DNA of 64,000 bases, taken from positions 999,501 to 1,063,500 of the forward strand of contig CM042042.1 of the NCBI GenBank assembly GCA_023525975.1. Direction: 5' to 3'. The notes under the pieces are model-generated. The model was not told the origin of the DNA, searched no databases, and saw nothing but the letters and a program-made list of their open reading frames with translations. The position numbers were made by a program, and so were the translations under genes. Positions 34,137-48,100 of this stretch are shown in pieces (position 1 is the first letter of the stretch; each line of letters begins with the position of its first letter). Source of the DNA: Smallanthus sonchifolius (Eukaryota > Streptophyta > Magnoliopsida > Asterales > Asteraceae).

Positions 34137-34586
34137 TATTGATGCCAATGTGTACTATCTATTATTTGATTGACTAATCCTTTATATTGGAATGGTTGAA
34201 AAGTCAAATGGTTTAACAATTCCTGATGAGGGGATGAATCGAGAGAATTTTGAATTAAAGCTCTAGATTTTTGTTCATTCCTCGCCGCAATAGTATCTCG
34301 GGGTTTGCAGTGATAACTTGATATATCTACTATATGACCATTGACTAAAATATGTCTATGGTAAACTAATTGGCGAGCTCCCGGAATAATCAGAGCCATA
34401 CCCAACCGAAAAAGGATGTTATCCAAGCGCATTTCAAGTAATTGTTGTAAAACCTGATCTGTTGTCCCCTTTGCCTTTCCGGCGATACGAACGTATTTAA
34501 GTAATTGTCGTTCTGTAAGACAATAATGAAAACACATTTTTTGTTTTTCTTCTAGGCGAATACGATATTGAGGTTTTTTCCCGGAA
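34137..34586 (-). pseudogene. rps4: Plastid rps4 fragment transferred to the nucleus
   Basis: On the minus strand about 150 codons match plastid ribosomal protein S4: RIRLEEKQK, LTERQLLKYVRIAGKAKG, QLLEMRLDNILFRLGMALIIP, ILVNGHIVDI, CKPRD and YKGLVNQIID. The N-terminal ~45 residues are missing, and the C-terminus is lost after VNQIID, where a stop follows. Many substitutions at usually invariant sites show an old, non-functional copy. It is joined head-on to an ndhD fragment. Confidence 0.85.
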
Positions 34587-34755
34587 CGAGTTATGATAGA
34601 ATACGTCTTGTTTATATCGATGAAATGGGCGGAGTAGCTATCCCCATGCCAAAAATATTTACGATGTTCAGTAGCTTTTCCAATACTTTCGTTGCATTAC
34701 CGGGTATGGGTGGTTTTGTTGCAGAAGTAATAGTCTTTTTAGAAATAATTACGTT
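34582..34755 (+). pseudogene. ndhD: Plastid ndhD fragment transferred to the nucleus
   Basis: About 55 codons match NADH-dehydrogenase-like subunit 4 of plastids: YDRIRLVYIDEMGGVAIPMP, KIFTMFSSFS, ALPGMGGFVAE and IVF.EIIT. Homology ends after EIIT. It abuts the rps4 fragment with only a few shared bases (about 34578-34586). The two genes lie in different single-copy regions of normal plastomes, so the junction is secondary. Confidence 0.8.
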
Positions 34756-34801
34756 ACCTCTTAGATTAAAGAACCTGGTATCTAACCCATACATGAGATG
34801 A

Positions 34802-35480
34802 ATTATTTGATATAATTTAGGAGTAGAAGTATGGTAGATTTGCTATTAAAAAAACATTAGTTTCATAAATTATTTTAAATGTAAAATACTTAAAAAAGAA
34901 AAAAAAACCGTTATAAAGTTTAGACCATGCCTATGAATTTTAAGCAAAGTTGATGAATCATATTTCCCCAAATCTTTCACGGGAAACCGTTGGAAAACAA
35001 ATTTTTGACGTTTGCATGGTGGGGCTGCCCCAAAATTCGGTGACATGAACATCGCCAGAACAAAAACATTCCCACGATTCATCTCCGATCATCGTTTTTT
35101 CCTGTCAATTTCATCAACTGGGAAAGATTTCGATTTCAAATCATCGGATCCATGCTACCGAGAAGATTCCTGATTTTCCATAGTACGGAAATCGAAGAAA
35201 GCCCTGATTATATGCTTGTTCCCAATTGGGAATTATGCGTAATGAAAGGTGAATTTGAAAAATTCTCAATGGCATTATTACATTTAGGGTTTGTAAGATA
35301 AGGGTTAAGTTTTGGATTGAATGTTGTTGCTAATCTTCCTGTTTGTGTTTGTTTCTATTTAGATTACTGCCAATATATTGTTCCAATTTTGCACAATTTT
35401 AAGTAGTTTTGTTTACTAGTGACTTCACTTGCAAAGTGCATTGTTTTAAGTAATCTCTATATTCATATGTTATCATTATT
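34802..35480. other. Region between organelle insert and BEACH gene; likely 5' UTR
   Basis: AT-rich to about 34910, then ordinary mixed sequence that may hold the promoter and a non-coding first exon of the downstream BEACH gene (about 35050-35300). A start site cannot be fixed from sequence alone. Confidence 0.35.
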
Positions 35481-35481
35481 T

Positions 35482-35906
35482 ATGGGGTGTTTGGATGTGC
35501 TTCTTGAAAGCGATTATAACCTAGTTTTCCTTAAGAGTTATCTGATTAGGCTGCGTCTAAAGGAACACCACAGGCACTATACAGACACCACTGACATGCC
35601 ATACGGGTCGTATGACGTGTTCGACTGATACATCATACGGGCAATAATTTTTTTTATACGGGGCGTATGAGGTGGTTTCGTCAAACTATATGGCCAGTAT
35701 GATGTGGTACGCTCTCATAAAAGTGACTGGCATGGCCATTGGTGACGTCATACTGCGCATAACGAGGTGTCTGTATAGCATCACTGGTGTATTTATAGCA
35801 ACCCCATCTGATTATTTGAAGTGTCAAGTAATCATTATTTACCAAACACTCAACACCATTAAGAGTGATTATTACAATTTAAGCAGCAGAAGCACATCCA
35901 AACACT
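35482..35906. mobile_element. Tourist-like MITE split by a younger insertion
   Basis: The inverted ends are ggggtgtttggatgtgcttc (35483-35502) and gaagcacatccaaacac (35889-35905). The outer element is interrupted between 35541 and 35824 by a CATACGG-type MITE. Its own target duplication is not clear. Confidence 0.65.
35549..35816. mobile_element. CATACGG-palindrome MITE, copy C, nested in Tourist-like MITE
   Basis: 268 bp flanked by the 8-bp direct repeat TCTGATTA (35541-35548 and 35817-35824), the length used by hAT elements. The ends are imperfect inverted repeats: actatacagacacc near the left, and the complement of ggtgtctgtatagc near the right. The interior contains catacgggtcgtatg, tatacggggcgtatg and related words. 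This copy fixes the limits of the family also seen at 11758 and 15575. Confidence 0.8.
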
Positions 35907-36128
35907 ATGTCCCCATGTTTATTACAACTGATTATTTGGTTCTAGTTATTAATTTTACATAATCACTTTATGATGTAATAGGAATCTCTTAGTCTTGTGT
36001 TTTGCTTGATTGACCATGCTTTCTAATTGATCCTCTTGGGTTATTGTGACTGACCCTTTCTATAAATCATATCCTTCAGGTGACTATGTATAAACATCTG
36101 TTGTTTAATAACTAACTGAAGTGATATC

Positions 36129-39100
36129 ATGGATGGTGCAAAAGAAGAAAGTGGTGGTAATCGAGTAGAAACATCTGATTCAAACCGTCTTAACAAAATT
36201 AACACTGTGAATATTGGGATTAAGGATGTGGATGCAATGTTTGAGCAGGCATGTTTGGATAGAGATAAGGATTTGGATAATTTATTGAGCCCATATGGTG
36301 AAAGTAACAACAGATATGGATTTAACAATAGTGCATTGGAGTTTGATTCCCCAAAGCATAATCTTCATATCTTAGAGGACCCCCGTTCACCTTATCTCAC
36401 CAAACAATCATCTTTCTTTACTTCATCGCCAAGACCCAGACCCAAACCCGTTACACAAGAAGATATGAATACAGAAATCTTGCATCTAGTGGATTCTGCA
36501 ATAATGGGTCAGCCCGAAAGTATTGACACCATGAAGAATATTGTGAGTGGTCTAGAGAATTTTGGAGATGCAATTGATGTAGAAAGTATAGCTGATTTAT
36601 TAGTTGATACACTTCTTACAACAATGGGGGGAGTTGAATCATTTGAAGAAGATGATGATTATAATAATATACCTACTGTCATGAAAAACTCACAAGCCGC
36701 CATAATTTCAGGTGAAATTCTTCCATGGCTTCCATGGTTAACTGATAGTGTTGGGTTCATGTCCCCTAGGACCAGACTGGTTCGCGGGTTACGAACCATT
36801 TTACGTTCATGTACAAGAAACAGGTCCATGTGTTGTTCAGCGGGTCTAACACGGGTTCTTTTACAAGCGGCTGAAAAGATTTTTCTTGATGATGCCGATT
36901 CAAAAAAGCAAATGAAATGGAATGGTGCACCGTTATGCTCGTGTTTACAGTATTTGGCGGGTCATTCGGTTAGTGTAGCGGATCTCAACACATGGTTTCA
37001 GTTAGTTAAAAGAACGATTAAAACTCCGTGGGGTCCACGATTAATGGTTTCTTTAGAAAGGGCGTTAGCTGGCAAGGAGTCACAGGGCCCACAAGCTTCA
37101 TTTGAGTTTGATGGTGAAAGCTCGGGTTTACTTGGACCCGGAGAGGGCCGTTGGCCATTCCCAAATGGTTATGCATTTGCCACATGGATCTTTATCGAGT
37201 CATTTCCTGACACTTTACACACTGCAGCCAATGCAGCAGCCATAGCAGCAGATGCTGAATCTAAATCAGCCAATACACCTTTCCTATTTAGTTTTATATC
37301 TTCTGAGAACCAAGGTATCGAGGCTTATTTTCATGCTCATTTTTTGGTGGTTGAAAGTGGCAGTGTAAAAGGGCGAAAAGGCCCTATTTACTTTACTCAT
37401 GCTTTTAAGCCACAATGTTGGTATTTTATTGCTTTGGAGCACACTTCAAACGGTGAAATAAGATTATATGTTGATGGAATTTTGCACGAAACTCGTTCTT
37501 TTGATCTACCTCGTATTACTAAACCGCTTTTGCATTTCTGCATTGGAACTAATCCACCACCAACGATGGCGGGTTTGCGTCAAAATTCCCGTCAATGCCC
37601 TTTGTTTGCTGAGATGGGCCCGGTATATATATTTAAAGAGACAATCGGGCCCGAGATGATCAGGAGGTTGGCTTCTAGGGGACCCGATTCAATTCCTTCA
37701 TTTGGTAACGCTGCAGGGTTATTGTGGTTGTCAACTAATACACATGTAGCGAATATTGAAGAGGAAAGTTCCCGTTTGGATGCAGATATTGCAGGATACC
37801 TTCACCTTTTATATCATCCTAGTTTGCTAACGGGCCGTAACTGTCCAGATGCTTCTCCTTCTGGGCCTTCAGGTTTTGTAAATATGATTCATTCTCACAT
37901 ACTTATAAATTGGATTGTGTTGTATCGCAAGTGGGTTGAATAATACAAAGTTTTCTATAAGGGGAAGGTTAAAGTAGGTACTCGTTGAAGATCGCCCAAA
38001 GTCTACTTTTTATGAACCTCCTAAGTCATTTTATTCAAAGATTTAGATTATTGTTGTAATACTATTTTTTCTATAATCACGGTCAACGCATTGACTAATA
38101 TATAAAAATGGGCAAAAAATGTTTGTGGGCAAACTCAACCCAACCCGACCTGTTTTGACCTGTTACCCAATACACCCCTCTTGTCACCTGAAATTAAGTG
38201 ACACATAAAGATGAAGACTCTGCTATACATATTTTGTAAAAATCTTTTAAACTGCTCAAAGATGTCTTTTAGTTGACCCTTTTGGGACATATTTTGTAAC
38301 TGTACTTAAGTTTAACGAACCGATTATCTGATTATGGCTTGTCAAGTCACAATAATTTCTTTGAAAACATACATCAAAACACCCCCTTAATTGTTTATTT
38401 TCCTATACTTGGAGTCTTGCTTGAAAATTAGTTACAAATTACTTTTTTACATTTCAGGATTGCTTCAAAGACCTGGTGAGGTTCTTGGGCATGTACCCGT
38501 AACAACACGAATGCGCCCCACAGAAGCTTTGTGGGCCCTAGCATATGGAGGCCCGATGTCTTTACTTCCATTTGTAGTAAGCAAAGTTGACAACGATACA
38601 TTAGAACCCAAAAAAGGCAACCTTAAATCATGTCTAGCCTCCACAGCTCTCGCTGCTCCAATATTCAGAATAATATCGCTAGCAATCCAACACGTTGGTA
38701 ACAGCAACGAAATATGCCGAAGACGTGGGCCAGAGGTTTTATCAAAAATCTTAACATATCTTTTAAAAACTTTATCATCACTTGATGCTGAAAAACATAA
38801 AGTAGTAGATGAAGAAATTGTTGTAGCCGTCGTGAGTTTATGTCAATCTCAAAAGAACAATTCGACACTAAAAGTGCAACTTTTTAGTACTCTGTTGTTG
38901 GATTTGAAAATCTGGAGTTTATGTAGCTATGGGATACAAAAGAAGCTTTTATCATCTTTAGCAGATATGGTTTCCAATGAATCGTCTGTAATGCGTGATG
39001 CAAAAGCTATACAGACACTTCTTGATGGCTGCAGGAGATGTTATTGGATTGTTCATGAAAAAGATTCTATAAATACTTTTTCTATTGAAGGGGGGCCACG

Positions 39101-42100
39101 ACCCGTTGGTGAAGTGAATGCTTTAGTTGATGAGCTTCTAGTAGTTATTGAACTTCTTCTGGTGGAGGCTCCTCTTCCAATGGCTGTGAATGATATACGG
39201 TGTTTGCTTGGATTCTTGGTTGATTGTCCACAACCAAATCAGGTAGTCTCATGCTATTTATCAGTAGTTATTTATATAACTAAAATATAATTATGTATAT
39301 TTACAAACATATATCTATTCTCTTTAAATAAAGGACATAAGTAGTACCTGCCCCATAAACATAACTATAAAAGAGAGCTAAACTAGGAAAGTATTTGAAG
39401 TCTAAATCCCTATAATTAAGCCTTTGATTTATCTTTAACAAGTTCAAAGACGTTAGCTTAAAAAATGGGTCAAAAGTCGCCTAAAGTGTATTTCTAGCGT
39501 GTAAACCTTTTTAGTCTTATGTTTTAATTATAGGTGTCTATTGAGATAATAAGAATAATTTTCTAATCACATTTGAGTATTTGACAAACTGTTTAGTAAT
39601 AAAAAAATGTAAAAATATTGGACAAGCGGTATTTCGGGTCAACCAACCCAACTCTTTTCAAAATTTTCTGTTACGTGCTTTAACCTGTTATCCATTCCTC
39701 CCGACCTTGACCTGACCATTTGCCACCTCTTGTTATCTACATTTGTTTTAGATGAATAAAATTTAAATTTGAAGGAAGTACATGTTTACCTTGTGACTTG
39801 TAAAAATTTAACTACTCTTTTCTTTCACATTAGTTGATCATAAGTTTGTTCATCCAGGTTGCCAGGGCACTGCACCTGATATATAGACTTGTGGTACAAC
39901 CAAATAAATCAAGAGCCACGACTTTTGCAGAGGCATTCATATCATGTGGTGGCATAGAAACACTTCTAGTCCTATTGCAACATGAAGCAAAAGCGGCTGA
40001 TCATGATGTACCTGAAAATGATGATGATATGTTATCTAAAGCCGAAAGTGGGCCTGAAAATTATAACAACGATGATGTGGTATCCTTAACTGGAAGTGAA
40101 TTTTCATCTTATGATCTTCAAAGTCGTAATAGTGTCCTAGCTGGCATGGCCTCTAGTATAGGAAGCAGACTGTCAACATCTGAGAGTTTATTTTTAAAAA
40201 ATTTGGGCGGCATTCGTTTTTCAATTAGTGCTGAAAATGCAAGAAACAATGTGTATAATATTGATAAAAGTGATGGAATTGTTGTGGCGATAATTGGGCT
40301 TTTTGGGGCTTTAGTTATCTTGGGTCATCTAAAGTTCGGGTCACATGCTCCACCTGATCTTATGGATAATCTTCATGGTTTTCTTGAGGGTTCGGGTAGT
40401 ATGTTTGATGATAAAGTTTCACTTTTACATTTTGCTCTGCAAAAGACTCTACAAGCAGCACCAAACCGACTTATGACCGGGAACGTCTACACCGCTTTAT
40501 TGAGTGCCTCGGTATGTCATATACTCAAAATGAGTGAGTTGGGAGATGGACGAAACCCTTTTGAATTTAGCATTTGATAATGTTTCATGGTAACTTTTGA
40601 ACGGGTTGGGTTCTCCTGAAACCCTTTTTGTCCAAAGTTTTTTTTATTATAAATAACTAATTTGACAAATATGAGATATTACAAAATACATTATTCGAAT
40701 AACAATTAATTTTTTTCGAAGTGATTTACAATGTTTTATGCGTTAAAATGCACTTTGGATGATCTTTGACCCGTTTGACGCTGAGATGTTTCCTTTTAAG
40801 CTATTTTTTCATCATTCCATTTTTTGGTCAAAATTGCCACCTCTACCAACTATTTTACCAATGTCCAGTTTCACCTTTTCTTTCTCTTTCTATACATAAA
40901 AATTTTCATATGCATTTTCTTGCTGTCAATAAAAGATACAAATTGTGACATTAATGGCTTATTATCGACATTGGTCTTGTAGCATACAGATACACATAGT
41001 TTTGTCCATTAAGCATGTGATGACTGGTTTCATTTTTCTTAATGATTATAAACCTTTTCCCATGTTATAAATATGATCTTTCTGTCCTCAAGGGGACAAC
41101 CTGGTGGTTAAGTGGTGTAAGTTGTGTGTATTTATCCTAGAAAATCTAGGAATTGTTGTTCAAAAAAATAAATAAATATGGTTTTTCTTTTTTACTCTTC
41201 AGTTAAATGCATCAGCAAGGGATGAGGAATTGAATTTTTATGACCCGCAACATCGATTTGAGCATTTAGAGCTCTTGTTGGTTCTTTTGCGTTCACTACC
41301 ATATTCAACGAAGAATTTTCAAATTCGAGCATTACAGGTACTACTTTATAAATAGTAACTGGTAGTAAAATGTATGTGATACCTTATTATTACCAATCAT
41401 TAAATTTATAACTTTTGTTCTTGTTTACACATTCGGGTTTCTACCATTTTTATTGATTTAGTATTTACTTCTTTTGATTTCAGGATATTCTGATTTTGGC
41501 TTGCAGTCACTCAGAAAATAGAAGCAGTATAACTAAGATGGAGGAATGGCCCCAATGGCTCTTGGAAATTCTTATCTCAAATCATGAGGTCATATCTCTT
41601 TAAATAAAAACATAATTTTTATTTAAATTTATTACTTTTCTTCTATGTTCTTACCTCCTGAAATAAATTCTAACATTTGGTGAAGTTTCAATCTCAAGAT
41701 TCTTATACATTGTTCTGATTGAGGGATATTTTCAACTTTTGACCAATAGAAACTTTATGCCAAGTCAGACCTTGCATTTATTTTGTTTTTTACACGATTT
41801 AAATGTATTCAAATGTTCATACAGATGGGGGTGACAAATGCTTCAGCGTATTCAAGCATAAGAGATGTTGAAGACCTTATACACAGTTTCCTCGTTATTA
41901 TGTTAGAACACTCACTGCGTGAGAAGGATGGATGGAAGGTTAGTATTTCTTCTAAATATGCAACTTATTGATAAAAATATTGTTTTCTTTAACTTTCTTT
42001 GAAGCATATGCGGTGTTCAAAATTTCAAGCATTATCAGTTCATTTATATTGTTTGGCCATACTTTCCCTGGACAGGATGTTGAAGCTACAATTCATTGTG

Positions 42101-45100
42101 CAGAATGGCTTTCGATGGTAGATGGATCAAGCACGGGAGAACAGCGGGCCAGGTATTCTCACCATGATTTGAAATGTTAAAAAAAAATTATAGTTCATAA
42201 CCCAAATCAATTAGATAACTCAAGAATAGTTATGTCAAAAATAAACAAACAGATAAAGAAACAATAATATTTGGTCAAAAGTAATAATATGTCTTTCTCA
42301 AGAGTTATTCTCTCTTATATCTTTTAATTTGTAACCTTTTGGTTTTTTTTATTTGGTAGACGTGAAAATTTATTGCCCGTATTCAAGAGAAGGCTTATGG
42401 GCGAGTTGCTGGACTTCATTGCCAGAGAGCTGCGGGTTCAGGTGATAAGACCATATATAGTTATTTTTTTTGTTTTCCTTTTTTATTTGGGCAATTGTTG
42501 AAAAACCACAGACTTTCATTGAATTTACACAAAAGTCCCTGGACTTTTTTGCATGATTAAATCCCTGGACCTTTTGAAACTTAAAAGAAAAGGTCCCTTT
42601 TATAAAAATTTAAGGATTGCATTGTGCAAAAATGGCCTTTTTATTAAAAATAAAGTTTGGGAACATTATTGTTATGTTATAAAAGTTAAGGGATTTATCC
42701 ATGCAAAAATAAAATTTATTGACTTATGAGATAGGTTTCTTGAATAATTACCTTTTATTTTGATTTGGAAATAACATTTTATCATTATTATTTAAAAAAT
42801 TGCCCTTTATCAGGTATTATAAGCAATTTGGTCAAAAACATTCTCAATGACACAAATTCCTACAATTTTTTTAATGAAAATAGATCAATCTGTCATTTTA
42901 CAATATTCAGGGATATTTTTGGCGGGATTTGTTATAATATAAACAAAATTGGATACATATATGGGTGGCATATACAGTAGTTTCGATGTATGAGTGGCCT
43001 TGTTGAAAATGTTGAATACTTGGGTGGCCTCCACATGCATTCGTCCCTTTTTTATCTTGATTTTGAAATAATTTATTTTCATTTTTTTGGTGAAGACCCA
43101 AATTATTGCTGCAGCATCTGCTGGTGTGGCATCCTACGGATTACCACCGGAGGTTTCTAAGGCAGAAGTAGAAAATGCTGTCCAACTGTCAGTGGCTTTG
43201 GTAGAGAATGCAATTGTTATGTTAATGCTTGTTGAAGATCATTTTCGCCTGCAAAGCAAATTATTTAGCTCAACCCGTATTAAACGTGGTTCTACGTCTC
43301 CACTTTCAGCCGTTCTACCTGTGGTTATGAGTCCCTCCAAGGACTCTCAAGGACTTCCTTTTGAAGTATGTATTATTGTTTTCATTGTTGTAGATTTACC
43401 TAAAAATGGGTCGATTTGGACGGGTACATGTAGCTGAATGGCTATCCAAATGCTTACCTTCTCTTAAATTATTCTATTCCAAAAATATAGATTACTGCTT
43501 TGAAAGTAGAAAAGGGCTAGTTACATAAAAAGGTAAAAAACTTTCTCAAATATCTATTTCTATTATGAGTAATATAGTAGTTTCTCACCTAAAAAGATAA
43601 TTTTTTAAAAGCTTTCTATTTAAGGTTATGATCTTTAAATTGCGGTGACATTTGTGTAACAAACGTTCAGTTCTTTCAATTTTGGGTAGGTGGGTGTTGC
43701 TTCAAAAATAGACGAGGAGTTTTGGTAAAATCAGCCCGACCTGTTTTGCTCTGCACTAAAAACACCCCATATCGACCCGTTATCCAACCATCCAGATTTT
43801 TAAAGTTTGTAATTTTTTACGAGAGAGAAGATGCTATATTACACAGAATACAAATTTGAGGAAAGTTGGTTACCTTGTAATGCATTTTGCCCTTAAAAAT
43901 TGGACAAACAGTGTTAGTAGATCAACCCGGCCCGTTTTGACGTGCACTAAAGACTACGTGCTGTGACCCACGACCCGACCTACCCAATTTTCCACCTCCA
44001 CCCATGAGTGGTAAAGTTGTGTTGTTATTCTCATCAGGTTCTTGCTTCTATGGCTGATGATAAAGGAGAAATTTCAGAATCCACAATGGAACGCCTTACA
44101 GCTGCAGCAGCAGCTGAACCATATGACTCGGTTTCTTGTGCTTTTGTGTCATATGGAAGTTGTGTGATAGATTTAGCCCAAGGATGGAAATACAGAAGTC
44201 GATTATGGTATGGGGTGGGTCAACCTTCAAATGCAGTTGACTTTGGTGGTGGTGGCAGTGGCTGGGACTCATGGAAATCTTGTTTAGAAAAAGATTCAAA
44301 TGGTATTTGGGTTGAAATCCCATTAATAAAGAAATGTGTATCTCTGCTACAAGCTTTGTTGTTAGATGAATCCGGGCTCAGTGACGGACTCAGTATGAGT
44401 GACAGTTCAGATACTGGGTTAGGCGGTTTGACATCTCTTTATCATTTGTTGGATAGCGATCAACCGTTTTTATGTATGCTTCGTATGTCACTTCTTTCTT
44501 TGAGGGAAGATGATGATGGTGAAAATGGCATGACTATGACGAATAATACTATTGTTGATGATCGATTGTCTGAAAGATTACATGGAGAACATGGAAGTGC
44601 CACGTCATCCTTAAGAAACAGTCCTCGAACATTAATGACGCAGCCCAGTTCAGCATTATTATGGAGGTATACCTCTTTAATATTTTCATTTTATAAATCG
44701 TACACCATTGTACGTAGGTAAAACTAACTTTTCATGTATGATGAACAGTGTGCTTTCTCCCATCTTGCACATGCCAGTTTCTGAGTCGAAGAGACAGAGA
44801 GTGTTGGTTGCATCATGCGTTTTATATTCTGAGGTTTGTTTCTATTAGACTCTTAATTATATTATTAGAGATTCTTAACGAATCAGGACTGATCTAGTCT
44901 CATCGTTTAGGTTTATTTAGTTTTCTTATTTAGTTCTAGTTTTGTATATAATTTGAAGTGATTGCTCACAATCAAATATGCTTTATTTGTTCCAATCTTG
45001 CATAAGGCATAATAGTTTACGACAGGACAGCCATTTGTTAAAAACAGAGGTGGTAATTTCAGCCGTATACCTAACGAATGGGTCATTTCCGGTTATGTTT

Positions 45101-48100
45101 TATCTGTAACTTGTAAAATAAAAAATAAGTTGAAAAGGAAACGTGTTGAAAGTTGGTCAAAGTGAGTTTTTACTGCAATGACCTCCTTTCTCATTTTATT
45201 AATGGAATTAGGTTATTATTGAAATGGTATAATTTTTATAATCATATTTCACGTACTAATTATCTACAAACTCTTTTGTGGAGAAAAGTATTTTTTTCAA
45301 GCCTGCCAGACCTGTACAGAGTTACTAGTTTTGACCTGTTATCTCACCCATTCATACTGCCACCTCTAGCTAAAACCCTTAAAATCTGATATGCAGTATG
45401 TGCACAGGTATGGCATGCTGTCAGCCAGGACAGACTCCTGTTAAGGAAACAGTATATAGAGGCAGTTGTCCCTCCTCTTGTGGCGGTAATAAGGAAGTGG
45501 TGCCCTCTTTTGACCAAAATTCACGATCTATCTCCGCCGGATGGATTAAATCCACTTGCTGTTGATGATCCGGCCCTAGATGATGAGTCAACACCTATAG
45601 AGGTTTAACTAATTTCCTTCTCCTTCCTCATTTCTTACTTCATCTGAGTGCATTGGTGGACCCTATATGCAAGTGCATACATAAAAAGGTTTTGTAATGC
45701 TAACTATCGTACAAAATTAAAAATTAGAATATGTTTATGGAATTAACCTGACCTGCTAAATAATCTGCCTGACCTGGCCATTTTGCCACCTGTAGTTGTA
45801 GAGATATCATGAAATTATTTAGCCAAAGTGTCTAACGCATTCAATTGGTGTGACTAGAGTGCTCTTGCTATGATCACTCCTGCCTGGGCTGCTGCTTTTG
45901 CATCACCTCCTGCTGCAATGGCACTAGCCATGATAGCTGCAGGTGCTTCTGGCGGTGAAATCGCTGCCTCTACTCGCGCTATAAACGTGCATCTAAAACG
46001 GGACTCATCTACCTTACTCGAAAGAAAATCAGCAAAACTTCATGCATCTTCAAGCTTTCAAGAACCCTTAAAAACATCCAAGAACTCAGCTGCTGCTTTA
46101 AAAGACAAAGCTATTGCACGTGCAGCTGCTTTGGCTGCTGCTCGTGAACTTGAAAGAAATGCAAAAGTTGGGTCTTTAAGAGGTCTTAGTGCTGTGGCTA
46201 TGGCCACTTCAGTACAGAGGCGGAGTAAAAGTGACATGGAACGTGTGATGAGATGGAATGTTTCTGAAGCAAAGAGTACCGCTTGGATGGAATGCTTGCA
46301 GTCGGTTGATTCAAAATCGGTTTACGGGAAAGATTTTAATGCATTATCATATAAGTTTGTTGCTCTTCTTGTTGGAAGTTTAGCTTTTGCTAGAAACATG
46401 CAACGATCAGAGGTGTCCTTGTTTCTCTTTTCATTTTTTGTTTCTTTCTCCGGAAGTTATAGGAATAATGAATGTGGAGGTCACCCAAGTATTCAAATTT
46501 TTTTATTAAGGCCACACAGATATTAAAGTTACTTTAATAGGTCACCCAAGTATGTATCTAAATTTCGTTTATTGCCAAATCTGGTAAAATTTAAGTTTAT
46601 TTTTGAAAAGACAACAACTTTAACGTATAAAAATCTGATGCCTTATCAGAAGTAATTGTCTTTTCAAAATATCTAAGGACATTTTCATCATCTTATAATT
46701 TTTGCCCAAAATTGGTAAACTGAATCTATGAAATAGTTTCAATAGATGGGTGTCTTTACTAAAAAAAGTTCAATACTTGGGTGACCACATACATTATCCA
46801 ACTTTTTCAAAAATTCAAATGAAGGATTGATTTTGATTTCATATTTTACAGGTTGATAGACGTGCTCAAGTTGATTTTATAGCTCGACATCGTTTATGTA
46901 CCGGTATACGTGCGTGGCGTAAACTCATACATTATTTGATTGAGACGGACAATCTTTTTGGATTATGGAGTAAAAATCTTTGCGATCCTAAACGAGTATG
47001 CTATTATTCTTGATCATGTTTCTTGTCTTTTATGAATTGCATATTCCACTATCAGAGGTGTCAACTAATGGGTCAAAACATGGCTCTGGTTGGGTTGGTC
47101 CGGCCTGAACCCATTTTGTCTTTTATTTATATAATGGTTTTATGTATGGATGAATTTTGGACTGCTTTTGACCCGTTTAAATAATTAAAAAATGTAACTT
47201 TTTTCAATGCATAGGTTTTCTGGAAAATCGACTACATGGAAAGTTCTTCAAGGATGCATAGATGTTTAAGGAGGGACTTTAAGGGCTCAGATCATTCTGG
47301 TGTTACTGCAATTGGCCACGATCCTATGCAGCTGGAACGTGATAAAGAAAACTCTATTTTGGCTCTAAAATCTCTGACAGCAGAAGTAAGAAATGAGTAT
47401 GATGAACAAGATTCAGTCATTAACACGGATTTTAACACAGATGAGATGTGGTTGTATGAGGATATCCAAACAAGACCATCTACAACTGGAGAACATCAGT
47501 GGCAGGTCCCAGTGGATTCTAATGAGCCTCAGGTTTCAAATTATCAAGATCTTGCACAGAGCCCATCAGCAGCAGGCCCAGCCCACAATCCCAGTGAACA
47601 GTATGAAATTATTATTTTTGAGCTTCCAGCATCGATGGTTCAACCACTAAAAGTTCAACATGGAACATTTCAGGTAACCTTGAGTTTATGATACTTGTAG
47701 CTCGAGCAGGAAAAAATGAAAATGGTGTGGTCAAGACAGGTTATTTTTTGGGTAAATATCGGGTTGACCCCGAAAGTCTTTTTGTCCGTTGGCTTTAGTA
47801 AATGGTTAGTGGATCAACTATGATTACAAAAATATAATATTTCAATAACAATACCTATATATTTGAAAAAAAGAAAGATATTCTGTGTGTTAGAAATACA
47901 CTTCGGGTGAACCTTCATAGACAAAATAAAAGGGCGTACCCAGTGCTTGACTTAGCTCTATGCAAGGTCCAGGGAGGGGCCGGAAGCCTTACCCTACACT
48001 TTTTGCAGGAGGCTGTTTCCCACGGCTTGAACCCATGACCTCAAGGTCATAAAGCAACAACATTAACAGTTGCTCCAAGGCCCGCCCTCCCTTCATAGAG

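Noticed and set aside
34137..34537. A functional nuclear ribosomal protein S4 gene
   Set aside because: The N-terminal part is missing, conserved residues are changed, and no transit peptide or splice-in is visible. It is an organelle-derived pseudogene.
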